A stretch of DNA of 64,000 bases. It comes from Rotaria sordida. Its lineage: Eukaryota; Rotifera; Eurotatoria; Philodinida; Philodinidae. Both the position numbers and the translations under genes were made by a program. The notes under the pieces were generated by a model that saw nothing but the letters and a program-made list of their open reading frames with translations, was not told the origin of the DNA and ran no database searches. Location of the stretch: contig CAJNOL010000555.1 in assembly GCA_905250125.1 (NCBI GenBank), forward strand, positions 31,381-95,380. The letters run 5' to 3'. Below are positions 1 through 11,176 of the stretch, piece by piece; within the stretch, counting starts at the first letter, position 1, and each line of letters opens with the position of its first letter.

Positions 1-1200
1 CTTTCGAGTAGTCACCCATGTTGCTATACACCGAACCGATGTTGTTGTAGGAAGTAGCCAAATCAGGGTGATTCGAAGGCAGAGCTTTTTCGAGGATTTG
101 ATGTGCTTTTTCAAAAAACTCAAGTGCTTTCGAGTAGTCACCCATATTGTTATACACTTGGCCGATGTTGTTGTAGGATGTAGCCAAATGGGCATGATTC
201 GGAGGCAGAGCTTTTTCTTTTATTTGATGTGCTTTTTCGTAAAATTCAAGTGCTTTCGAGTAGTCACCCACGTTATTATACACCGTACCGATGTTGTTGT
301 AGGTACTAGCCAAATCGGGATGATTTGGCGGCAGAGCTTTTTCGTGGATATGATATGCTTTTTCGTAAAATTCAAGTGCTTGCGAGTAGTCACCCATGTG
401 GTAATACATTCCACCGATATTGTTGTAGGAACTAGCCAAATCGGGATGATTCGAAGGCAGAGCTTTTTCGAGGATTTGATGTGCTTTTTCGTAAAATTTA
501 AGTGTTTTCGAGTAGTCACCTATGTTGTTATACACTTTGAAGATATTGTTATAGGAGGTAGCCAAATGGGCATGATTGGGAGGCAGAGCTTTTTCGTAGA
601 TTTTATGTGCTTTTTCGTAAAATTCAAGTGCCTGCGAGTAGTCACCCATGTCGTAATACATTGCACCGATGTTGTTGTAGGAAGTAGCCAAATCGGGATG
701 ATTCGGAGGCAGAGCTTTTTCTCTTATTTTAAGTGCTTTTTCATAAAATTCAAGTGCTTTCGAGTAGTCACCCATGTTGTTATACACTGGACCGATATTG
801 TTGTAGGAAGTAGCCAAATCGGGATGATTCGAAGGCAGAGCTCTTTCGTAGATTTTACGTGATTTTTCGTAAAGTTGAAGTGTTTTCGAGTAGTCACCCA
901 TGTTGTTATACACCGTACCGATGTTGTTGTAGGAAGTAGCCAAATCGGGATGGTTCAGTGGCAGAGCTTTTTCTGTTATTTTATGTGATTTTTCGTAAAA
1001 TTCAAGTGCTTTCGAGTAGTCACCCATGCTGTTATACACCGTACCGATGTTGTTGTAGAAAATAGCCAAATCGAGATGATTCGGAGGCAGAGCTTTTTCT
1101 TTTATTTTATGTGCTTTTTCGTAAAATTCAAGTGCTTTCGAGTAGTCACCCATGTTGTTATACACTGTACCGATGTTGTTGTAGATATTAGCTAATGAAG
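1..1200 (-). repeat. 126-bp tandem repeats encoding the TPRs
   Basis: The string CGAGTAGTCACC or a close variant recurs at 5, 131, 257, 383, 509, 635, 761, 887, 1013 and 1139, always 126 bp apart (42 codons, one TPR plus linker). Units differ by only a few substitutions, so the array is homogenised at DNA level. The array continues past the left edge. Confidence 0.93.
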
Positions 1201-2632
1201 GATGATCTTCTGGTAGAGTTTTTCGATAGATTTCGACAGAGATTTCATAAAATGAAGCTGCTTCTGTATATTGTCCTTGGTCGTGTTTCAAGCATCCAAG
1301 CTGGTGATTGATATATGCTTTATCACTGTCATTGGATGCTTGTTCTAGTAGTGTTCTATACAGTTCTCCGATCTTGTTGAATTGACCAATTTTGAGCAGC
1401 AATTGACCCAATCGATACCATCCAGTGCCTGTGATCTCTTCTCGTATACGTCCAGTTAATTGACGCAGTTGTTGGTCGTCATCCGACGTAAGTTTAAGGT
1501 CCACTTGATAAAGTGAGCTTTCGTTATCAATTTTTCGAACTTCACCAATTCGAAAGACGGTGTGCATCGAGAAGAGTATTTCCTCTTCGTCCTTGAAATA
1601 ACTCACCTCTTGGATGGAGGCGAACGGAGTCGATGAGACAGTAGGATCTATTGTCATTTGAAAGAAGATACCAACCATATCGGGTGCTGCTAAGGTGCTT
1701 TCGGCAAAAGCGAAGGAGACATCACGATCTGTACTGGTGGATAAAAAACTACTGAACGATATGAGACCACCTTTGTTTTTTGCGAGTTTCTCGAAATCGT
1801 CTATCGATAATCCCTGTCCCCGATAAACTGTAAAGGACTTCTCATGATATTGACTGACCTGTTTGCTGTGTAAACCTTCAATTTGTCGATGAACATCACA
1901 CAGGAAAAAACCCATTCTGACGATAATGTCGCCATCCAATGTTCGTAAGGCCCGATTGAGCATGTTGAACGTGAAGCATTGGCGCGTATACCACCATAAT
2001 GCCAGCGTTGGATGATAACTACTTTGGAATTCATCGATTAACTCGAGTCCTTTGGTATTGCCCTTGTATTGCTCTTGGCAATATGTAACGAAGTCTTTAA
2101 TGGCTTCTTGGCCATGTTCCATATCAAGGAGAATTTCCTTGAATATTTGGGTATATATGAAGGAAGGTGGTAGCTGATCGAGATTTTCGCTGGAACCACC
2201 TTCATTTGTACCAATGATGCTTATCGAAGTGGTATTTTGATTGCATTGCTTGACAGCTATTTGCAATGCTTGACATATGGAGTTGATTGTAGTATGGACA
2301 CCTTTAATTTTTGTCCAATTTTTGGTCCATACTTCATGATGTTGTTGGTTGCTACATAAGATGTATATAGCATCTAATTTTGGCATGTGATGAACATCTG
2401 CTACGAGATATTGTCCAAGTGCACCAGAGGAGATAACAAATGATGTTTCGTCATTGTTTTCTTGGAGCTTCTCAATACACTGCTCGGCCGTGGTGCATGG
2501 GTTGACTTCATTAACAACACTGCGCAATTGCGCGAGTGTATTCTGGCAATCTTCATTTGCCATATCGATATTACCATCGACCCAGATGACCATATAATTT
2601 TCAGCCATTCGTAGTCGTCGTTGTCTACTCAT
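1..2632 (-). CDS. ADP-ribosyltransferase fused to TPR repeats (3' end outside window)
   Basis: Long intronless frame of 877 codons, open to the left edge. The ATG at 2632 is the first after an in-frame TAG in the leader. Residues 1-230 form an N-terminal region shared with the gene at 28965-36138. An arginine-type ART domain follows: Y-R-G with R271, the S-T-S motif at 298-300, and E-x-E at 349-351, so all R-S-E catalytic positions are present. From about residue 435 come TPRs of 42 aa of the kinesin-light-chain type (Y-N-N-I-G ... G-D-Y-S-K-A-L-E-F-Y-E-K-A). Known of the family: ARTs move ADP-ribose from NAD to arginine; TPRs bind partner proteins. Inferred: a cytosolic ART with a protein-docking tail; no signal peptide is seen. 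The target is unknown. The stop codon lies beyond position 1. Confidence 0.88.
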   Translation of the reverse strand, partial: MSRQRRLRMAENYMVIWVDGNIDMANEDCQNTLAQLRSVVNEVNPCTTAEQCIEKLQENNDETSFVISSGALGQYLVADVHHMPKLDAIYILCSNQQHHEVWTKNWTKIKGVHTTINSICQALQIAVKQCNQNTTSISIIGTNEGGSSENLDQLPPSFIYTQIFKEILLDMEHGQEAIKDFVTYCQEQYKGNTKGLELIDEFQSSYHPTLALWWYTRQCFTFNMLNRALRTLDGDIIVRMGFFLCDVHRQIEGLHSKQVSQYHEKSFTVYRGQGLSIDDFEKLAKNKGGLISFSSFLSTSTDRDVSFAFAESTLAAPDMVGIFFQMTIDPTVSSTPFASIQEVSYFKDEEEILFSMHTVFRIGEVRKIDNESSLYQVDLKLTSDDDQQLRQLTGRIREEITGTGWYRLGQLLLKIGQFNKIGELYRTLLEQASNDSDKAYINHQLGCLKHDQGQYTEAASFYEISVEIYRKTLPEDHPSLANIYNNIGTVYNNMGDYSKALEFYEKAHKIKEKALPPNHLDLAIFYNNIGTVYNSMGDYSKALEFYEKSHKITEKALPLNHPDLATSYNNIGTVYNNMGDYSKTLQLYEKSRKIYERALPSNHPDLATSYNNIGPVYNNMGDYSKALEFYEKALKIREKALPPNHPDLATSYNNIGAMYYDMGDYSQALEFYEKAHKIYEKALPPNHAHLATSYNNIFKVYNNIGDYSKTLKFYEKAHQILEKALPSNHPDLASSYNNIGGMYYHMGDYSQALEFYEKAYHIHEKALPPNHPDLASTYNNIGTVYNNVGDYSKALEFYEKAHQIKEKALPPNHAHLATSYNNIGQVYNNMGDYSKALEFFEKAHQILEKALPSNHPDLATSYNNIGSVYSNMGDYSK

Positions 2633-2701
2633 TTTCGACGTTTGCTCGACGATTGAATATTGTGAATGATCAATTGTTGTTTGGATAGAGACCACTGTTT
2701 T

Positions 2702-2710
2702 CTATTTATA
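2702..2710 (-). promoter_or_regulatory. TATA-like box of the ART-TPR gene
   Basis: Read on the minus strand this is TATAAATAG, about 70 bp upstream of the ATG at 2632. A start of transcription about 30 bp downstream would leave a leader of roughly 40 nt. No splice acceptor is evident in that leader. Confidence 0.45.
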
Positions 2711-2725
2711 CATTCGATGTTGGAT

Positions 2726-4870
2726 GTTTTTTTTTCTAGATTTTTCTACGACGTCAAATATGAGTACATTTTTTTTTCGTTGACACTCAAAGACAAACTC
2801 CACCTATTTGTAATTGAAAATATGGTTGTCAACAACAAATGAAAGAGAAAAAAATCCAACAACATCATTAATTGTATTGTTATTCTTTCCAACTGTCGTT
2901 TGCTTTTCATCTACATAAGAATCACTTGAAAACCAATGCGTTGGATACCACATCGCATTGATTGTTTACTTTTTTACCGATTCTTTTCAAAGAAAAAAAG
3001 ACATCGTCTATTTTATTTTTTTTCATAAGACATATGATTGACATGCTGATAGTAAGAACAAAACAATAAGGAAAATAAATTCAATATTGATTGAAGCAAT
3101 AATCGAATAACCATTTTTATCCTTGTTACATGTCCTGAAACATCATTAGCCAGTAATTTCAATAGAAAAGCAAACTGTTCGCATTGTGCTTAACTTTCAA
3201 CAATATGCGTTGTGCTCTGTGATTCCTCAAGTGATTACGAGTTGTCTAGCTGAATTTAGAATATAATTGAGTATTGAAGTATGTATTATGAAATCCAAGA
3301 ATGAATGAAACAGTTTAATAAGACCTTTTCTTATAGATATAGCCAGCAGACAAAAGTTTTATCTCATAGTTGAAGTTATGAACTTTAGTCATATCATTTC
3401 CTAAATAGTTCTAATTCAAATTCGAATCAATATTCTGAATAAACTTAGGCATTGCTTGGCCGCAGTAGTCAGACTTCGTGGGTTCTAAATTCCTGGAACG
3501 CTCAACAGTACAGTTTCACTCACGAAACTCTTGAAATCCATGGATCCTAAGGAATTTTCAGAAAGATGTAGGTGTGGGTTTCGGTTCTTTTGCCGCTCAC
3601 AGCCACACTCATATTTAAGACAACACTGCAGTTGTTTACAATGTGTGGGTAAACAAAGTGTGATGATGTCAATTTCGTTTGAAAGACTAGGATTGATCTA
3701 TTACCTAAGTTTCAATAGGTTATTGAGCTCTTAGAATTGCTTCAGTTCCATGGATTCCATGAGTTCAGAACTTAGAGTATCTGGACGCATCCCTCAATGA
3801 GGTAAATAATATGCTGAGAGTGTGTGAGTGAGACTAGAAGAATGAATGTATTATCATTCACAATCTTGTTAAAATGATTTTTGATTTATTTTATATTACT
3901 TCGAAATATGTGTTTAATAAAGAGAAACTTTGTTTTATTTTGATATTCTAACTACTCGTCTTTTATTAATCTCTATATGATTCATAAAGAAATATTATTC
4001 GCACTGCGTTTGTTTACCATTGAGATGTATACAATTTTAGCGTGTATCACAATGACAACGAGAAAACTTTTCTTCTATGCATACATTCATTACTAGAACT
4101 ATGTTTCTAATAAATGTATTTCGATGCAAAACATATTATGAAATATCTGTTGTGTATACATGCGAAGCAGAGTCATCTATGTTTGCATTCAGCTAACAAA
4201 TAATGAAAATTATTGGAGGTGTTTCCTTTAACTAAAATCGACAGTAATCTTGAAGACATAAGTAAAAAAAACACCATGATTGTAGTGCATGTCGCATGTC
4301 TTTGCATAAATACAAAAGTTTGTTCCATGAATAAAAAAACTGGCGGTAACGTTGATTACATGATTCTGTTGGGTTCCTTCTGAAAATACAACTATAACAA
4401 ACAAGAAAGATCGACAAAAAAAAGTACACTAACAACGAACAAGCCAACGAAACAGAAACATACATTAATGCAGTTTTATTATTCATGCCATTGATGTTTT
4501 TTCTTCTTTCATTCGTGTCTGTACAGTGAGTGAAAATGTGAAGGTAGAATATGTAAACAAAGAACTGCTAAAAAGAAGCAATATTGCATCTTTTCTTCTT
4601 TCGTTTCTTTCTTTTGATGTGTGAGCGTCTCATCAAGCGGCTTTTGTGACTGTCTCTCTGTGTTCTACTATTGTGTTGACGAGTTTGAATCAATAAAAAT
4701 ACATTAAAATTCATTATGTATATACTAAGTATGACTAAGATTATGTTCAAAAGATCATTAAAATTGAACAAATATTCAAGAATCAGTTTTCTAGGGCATT
4801 CTTTTTTTTACGGTGTAACAAAAACATTTTAGGATTTGTCGTGCTGTAAATAGAGGTTTTTTTAGAAGTT
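2726..4870. repeat. Degraded direct duplication, copy A
   Basis: Non-coding DNA that recurs in the same orientation at 6305-8110. Matching landmarks: the stretch with TCTAGATTTTTCTACGACGT near 2738 against the similar stretch near 6310; GAGTCATCTATGTTTG near 4170 against 7313; the paired AATAAAAATACATTAAAATCA-type stretches near 4690 and 7863. Many substitutions and indels separate the copies. No gene is recognised here; the short frames are not conserved between copies. Confidence 0.7.
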
Positions 4871-6304
4871 TTCTTACATTGTAAAAATGTTTATATTAAA
4901 AAATGGACATAATGATGGTAAAGAACATATTGATAAGAAATGAAAGAAAGATATTACTGAAACTTGCACTTAGAATAAAGAAGGTTTAAAATTTTAGTCT
5001 TTTTTTAGTTGCAAACTACATGGACGATGATGTAAGTGACTTATTTGTATCTTTAGATCTGCATAACAGACAGACTTCATTTTTCAATCAGCTTATGTTA
5101 CCATTCGGATACATCACCAGAGCCAGACGAAGTCGATGATTATTCCGAAATTAACAAAATAAAGTCATGAACGACATAGTAAATTTCTAAACACTGAAAG
5201 ATAGCATGAAATATCATTTAGGCATAGTTACAACGTTCTTTACTAACATCAGTGAAACTAAAACAAAACATCGTTTTTAAATGAAACATGAACACTGTCT
5301 GCTAAATAGAAGATCTTCATGAACTATTGGAGTCTTCGAAGTTCTACAAATAATTCTAGACAAGGAGATGATCGAGAAGACTATGTATGCCGTAAAATCA
5401 ATTCACAACATAGATAACCATTGAACATTTGCAAAAGTTATACTTTCTCGACATTAGATACCGTTTTGCATTATAAGAACATTGGCAAAAATATTTGGCA
5501 CAGTATGACAAACTTGACGTTTTAACAACTACTGATTTGTAATTTCAGTCTTTTCAACATAAACGTCTAAAAGCAACAACCAATGTTTGCGCATCTCAGA
5601 TAGGAAAAAAGAGATAGCGGAGAATGATTATCCTCTCATTCTTAGCAATCTTGATTGAAAGAATGACGAGAATTAGAACCAATGTTTCCAGCAGTGTAAC
5701 ATATCCATAAAAATAGCGGCTCAGCAGATCTTAGCCGAGAATATAAGATTAACAACAGCACCTATCATAATGGGTACTTTCGCACATCGTGCGTCTCTCA
5801 GTTCCTGGATATCTGGTATCTCTTAGTGCAGTGAACAGGAGAGCAACATTTCTGGACTTTAAACAGTACCTTTCGAATAAAAAAAAGGCAACAAAGTTCT
5901 CTCTATAAATTGTACTAATATTGTGAGACCATTGTATTGATTGTCAACATTTAGTTTGAGTACAAGATTACATAGAACATTGAAGTGGAAGCAAAATCTT
6001 AGTTTAATAAAAATTAATATTTTATACAAAAAAGTCAAACATAGATGAATTCTTGGTTGACGATAAAGAAGTGTATTAGTAGCTTTTATCTTTTAAAAGG
6101 CAAACGATAACACTATACGTAGAGGAAGGACCACAGTTAGATATCATTTAATTTCTTTAAGTTAAATTTAAGTAGACAACAGTTTGAAATTCAGTTACAC
6201 TAGCTGATACATAGATCTACGCCAAATGATATGTTTGAAATTTGTGTATGAGTGAAGAGAAGCTACCAAGACAAAGGCATACTCTATAGTCATCGTTGCC
6301 TTTC
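4871..6304. other. Stretch without a recognised gene
   Basis: AT-rich DNA between the two duplicated blocks. Frames are short and broken on both strands. If the duplication originally carried a neighbouring ART-TPR copy, no trace of TPR-coding sequence can be read by eye here. Confidence 0.5.
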
Positions 6305-8110
6305 ATTGATTTTTCTAGATATTGCTACGACGTGAAATTTGGGTGATTTTTTGTTGACACTCAACGATAAACTCTACCTGGTTTTAATTAAAAATAGGCT
6401 TGTTAACAGTAAACAAAGGAGAAAAAAAATCTAACAACGTCATTTATTCTATTGCTATTCTTTCCAACTTTCATTTACTTTTCATTTGTACAATGACTTA
6501 CGTGCCATTAAGTTCGATACCTTGTTTCATACATTGTTTATTTTTCTTTGATTCTTTCAAAGCGAAGTTTTTCTCTTTCTGACAGGAACGAAAAAAAGCA
6601 ACACAGACATTATTAATTCAATTGTTTTCCTGCTATCTGTGATTGATATGCTAATAATGTGAACGAAATAACAAGAAGTTATAGTTGCTGAATCAGTTTT
6701 TCATTCATTCGTTTTTCTCTCATCGTGATTGTGGATGAAAAAATATCAAAAACGTTCAGTCTGAGCATGTACAAATACAACAGTTGATACCATTTTCGAA
6801 ACAATTAGTGTTGTTTTCAATGAATGAGAGAACATATGTACTGACATTTTTTATCTGCAATAATGTGTATATGAATATATAGTGATTAGATCAAATTGAA
6901 AGCATACATATTGGATTCATATAAAGAAGTTTCCTCAAAATAATTACAAAAAAAAGGTTAGTTCTTACAAACATGCGGTTGTGCTTGTTAGTGAGAATTC
7001 TATTCTCATGTATCCACACTCACATCTATATATAATATTCTTTGTACATAGAATATCTGAAATTCTTGATGCTTATTTCTTTTTTATCTTTTTTTTCGAT
7101 TTATTTGGTTCTTCCAAAAAATATCTTCGAATATAATTTGATCATATTGAGAATTCATTTAATTTTAATTTCTCTATAGAAACTGATCTCAAATCATTGA
7201 TACTATCAACATCTATTCTATATTATACATTGAAAACTTGAAATATTATCGGCGTAAAATATGATTAAACAACTCATCTATTAACGAGTTCTGTTTTGCA
7301 TGCATGCGAAAGAGAGTCATCTATGTTTGTATATAACTGACTAATAATGAAAAGTATCGCTGGTATTTTTTTTTAACAAAAATTAGTAGAGATATTGAAG
7401 ACATGACTACTGTTTTTCTTAATTCAAAAATAACAAAAACAAAATACCATTATTTTAGTGTATGATCGCATGTCTTTGCAGAAACACAAAGGTTTGTTCC
7501 TCGAATAAAAAAAAATTCATCATAATGTTGATTGCATGATTCTGTTGAGTTTCTTTTGAAAATGCATCTATGACAAACAAGAACGATCAACCAAAAAAAA
7601 GTGCATTATCAACGAACGAACCAACAAAACAAACACATTGAAAAGAATTTTTATTATTGTTGCCATCGATTTTTTTTCTTGCGTTCGTGTCTGCACATTT
7701 AGTAACAATGAGAAGATAGAATATGTAAATAAACGACTGCTAAAGAAAAATAAGATTTCATTTTTTTTTCTTCGTTTCTTCCTTTCGATGTGATTGCATC
7801 TCATCAAGAACTTTTTATCACTGGCTGTCTCTGTACATCTATCGAGTTGATGTGTTTAAATCAATAAAAATGCATTAAAATCAATCTAACATAGCTCATT
7901 GCATTTCTCTCTATTATCATTGATTCACAAGCATCGAGTGTCGTGAGAATCTATAAACTAAGTATGGTTAGCATCCTATTAAAAAGGTCATTAAAATCGA
8001 ACAAATGTTCAAGAATCAATTCTCTAGAGTGTTCAACTCTTTTCTCGTGGTGACACAAGTACGTAAAATTTTGTCATGATGTGAATAGAATCTTTCCAGA
8101 TAGCTTTCTT
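6305..8110. repeat. Degraded direct duplication, copy B
   Basis: Second copy of 2726-4870, about 0.3 kb shorter because of indels. It starts at a point matching the 5' flank of the ART-TPR gene at 1-2632. No intact frame is seen. Confidence 0.7.
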
Positions 8111-8431
8111 ATTTTTGGAAACGTTTGGATGATAACCGTATACAGTGGAAATGTAGTGTATATACACCCAAAATGCAGCCATATACCATTATCTAATCTG
8201 GGCCGTAATCGACCCGTATACGAGTATCATAACAAAGCATCTGAGTGATATAAATGCGAGAGATTTTTGAAATGACCTTCATTTCGAAAAAAACACAATA
8301 CAGTATAAAATATTTTCCATGGGAGATAATTTGAAATTTTCATATTGCACTTAGTCAATACACTAAAATAAAATATGTTGCAGATTGTACCATGAAAATG
8401 TGTCGTGATCTATTGGCTAATTACTCATTCA

Positions 8432-8494
8432 GGGTGTGGGTGTGTGTAGATATGGGATGTAGGTGCAGGTGTACGGTGTGGGTGTAGCTGTGGA
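8432..8494 (+). repeat. GT-rich telomere-like tract
   Basis: Degenerate GGGTGTGGGTGTG units on the plus strand, close to (TGTGGG)n. Unlike most other tracts of this kind in the window, no C-rich return arm is visible nearby. Confidence 0.6.
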
Positions 8495-9733
8495 TTTTAA
8501 TCAATAGTGTGGACAATATCAATTTAATTGGTGCATTTATAATCTAATTCGTCTCTCAAAAAATTGCATTGATTGTGAATTGAATTTTCGATTGATGAGA
8601 TTTCTTAATGAGGTATTAAATTTTCTAGAATAGACAAGCCTTAGATGCTGGCATCAGGACTTGATAGTGGCTACTAATAAATATCCCAATTGTCATGTTT
8701 GTTTATTTAATGTATTATAGATTTTATACAACTTGAGAAAGCACCTCAATCTCAACAAGATAAATTATACGTAGATTATTTTTTCAAGACTCACTAAGTA
8801 TTCGATTCTCTTAATGCATGTTATGGCACGTATGTAAACGCGCCATATAACATATTTTAAAGGTATCTTCCATATATGTTCATGCTGTTTCTTTCTTTAC
8901 ATACACATATTATTAACTATAGTTATATTTCTTCTTTCCTTGTATCAGATATTTATTCTCGTCTGTTCGCTTGTTTTCTTTCTGTACTGTCTTCTTTGCT
9001 GTAATGTAATGATTCATATTTTTTTCCAATTTTATTATCTTATTTATTGGTTTTTTTCAACTCTCTTCCTAACATGCTATGTACACACCCATTTTTTCTA
9101 TAACATAAATGTGTCTGTAGAGATAACATCATAAATGCCATATACACATCAACGTAAATATTATACATAAAAGTACTCTACTTGATTCGATGCATCCTTA
9201 CCTACTGGTTATCATGAGGCTCTGTATTCATAGATAAAAGTTGGCTCGATTTCTTACTAAGTGCCAAAAATTTGACTAAAATTGTGTAGTTTATCATATA
9301 AAAATAAACAAAACTGTTTCGATCAAATATTAATCGTTAATCACGATATTTATATAATAACGAAGTTTTCAGAGTTGAGTCTGAGTGAGGTCTTGAGTGG
9401 TTTTGAAGATCTCTCGATACTGGAAACTTGAGGTAGCTCTCATGGATCTCACATCACGACTGAAGTTCATGTACCATCTAGTATTTATCTGCAATACATG
9501 ATTTTTATGTTGTCTTTTTCTTTTTGCAGATAGCACGCTATATAAAATGTCATAGATAGTTCGTAATATAAATTTGAATGACGATTTGAAGAAAGTATTA
9601 GAAGGTGTTGAACACATTTATCGAATTCAAGAAATGTTACCTACTGCATATATGGAACTTTATAGATAAATACAAGTTTATTCGTTGTTTTGTTTTCGTT
9701 GTTTTTATTTCATTATTTGAGTATTTTGTATAG
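8495..9733. other. Stretch without a recognised gene
   Basis: AT-rich DNA with short, low-complexity frames on both strands. The minus-strand frame at 9369-9617 gives no recognisable protein. Confidence 0.5.
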
Positions 9734-9906
9734 CTGCATTTATTGTTATTGTACAAATACTTCATCAGAAAACTTTTCATCAGGAACAAGAATAAAATCA
9801 CTAAAAACATTTGATGAGAATAATCGATATGATGGACGCAAAGTTGTTGGTAAAGAATTATATACCAAATTGAAAAATCATTTAAAAACTTATTTGAAAG
9901 GAATTT
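9734..9906 (+). pseudogene. Isolated cullin-like exon
   Basis: A single exon-like segment with an acceptor (TTTTGTATAG) in front and a donor (ATTT|GTAAAG) behind. It encodes a Y-C-T-N segment followed by G-R-K-V-V-G-K-E-L-Y-T-K-L-K and L-K-T-Y-L-K-G, resembling the N-terminal repeat region of CUL1-type cullins, where a similar Y-C-T ... G-x-E-L-Y-x-x-L-K order is found. Cullins are scaffolds of ubiquitin ligases. No other cullin exon is seen within several kb, so this is probably a relic or a duplicated exon. The assignment rests on a short match. Confidence 0.42.
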
Positions 9907-11174
9907 GTAAAGCAAAATTATTTATTTAAGAGAATAATTAATATCAATTAAATTATAAGATTATAAGGAGTTTTAAGTTAAATGTCTGTAAACGTGAGAG
10001 TTTATGTTTTTTTTTCTTTGATGAATAATAATTTGTTTCTAAAATAGAATCATCTTCATCAGCATTATCTTGTCATGTAAAAGAGAATTGAAAGAAAATA
10101 TTCTGGATTTTTGCGTAAACTATTATATAAATAGGAAAAGTCATACATCTAAGGACAAGAAGATCGCAAGTATTCAACAAGTACAATTTATATATATATA
10201 TATACTTGTGGTGTAGTATTTTCTTTTAAAATTCCGATGGAGACAAATTCCTAACGACGTAATGTTTTGAAAAATAGATTTATACTTTTCTTTTTACTTG
10301 ATATGAAATGATTAATAGTACATTATAAAAAATGATATTGCACAGGAAAAAGCCTGCCTTGATTTCATGCAATTTAAAGTGTTGAAATGATTGTTTTCTT
10401 TTCATCCACAAATTAATTTTTTTTTGCTTCAGGATTCTCTACTTTCTACGATGTACAAGCTTTTGTCCTGCAGAAAACCAAAACAAATATATAATTAATA
10501 GACTTTTATGAAGATTTTTTCGAGACTATCTATATTATACAAGGTATTATGCAAATAGCTAGTACTATTTTGAGTTCAATCCGATGAGAAATATAATTAT
10601 ATCAAATACTCATAGAAAACAATTTAAAAGGCTTAGTTAATTATTATTACAGTTTGGCGGTCATAACGAATTCTATCTATATTAGGAGAGAAACTTCATA
10701 TAACTTTCGAATGTTCATGCAATGATAAAATTCTTTATTCTTTCTTTTATCGATATTATTGGTTTATATAGAACTATAAAATTACATTAGAGTGATCATA
10801 AAGTAAATTGTAACTTCAGTTAATAATAACAACTATTCATTACTCTTAGTTATATGATTTCAACAGTGGTCGGGTGATATTTCTAAATTTAAACTTTTTT
10901 TTGTTATTTCAAGTTTATATAGCACCCACAAATATACTTCCAAGATGTCATGCAAAGTTGATAAGGTTTCTTATCATTTCATTATATTACTTCAAGTAAA
11001 TAGTTTCACTCTGAAATTTTATTTATTCAAGATCTTATAACATTAAACTTTTATAAAACTACTAGAAAAAACAAATAATTTAGTCTAATGATGAAATACG
11101 TTTAAAAATAAACATAGTGGAAAATTCATTAGTCGATTTCAAGATTCCAAATTTGACTTATGTTATTTGAGAAG
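9907..11174. other. Stretch without a recognised gene
   Basis: AT-rich DNA with a short TA microsatellite near 10190. No convincing frame, RNA gene or repeat arm was found. Confidence 0.5.
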
Positions 11175-11176
11175 TA

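Noticed and set aside
68-862. Plus-strand frame of 264 codons with repeated F-F-x-F-M-C-F-F motifs
   Set aside because: It is the reverse-strand shadow of the 126-bp TPR repeats; it repeats only because the true gene does.
1-1200. Regular repeats as a possible CRISPR array
   Set aside because: The spacing is 126 bp with no unique spacers, and the repeats translate into TPRs on the minus strand.
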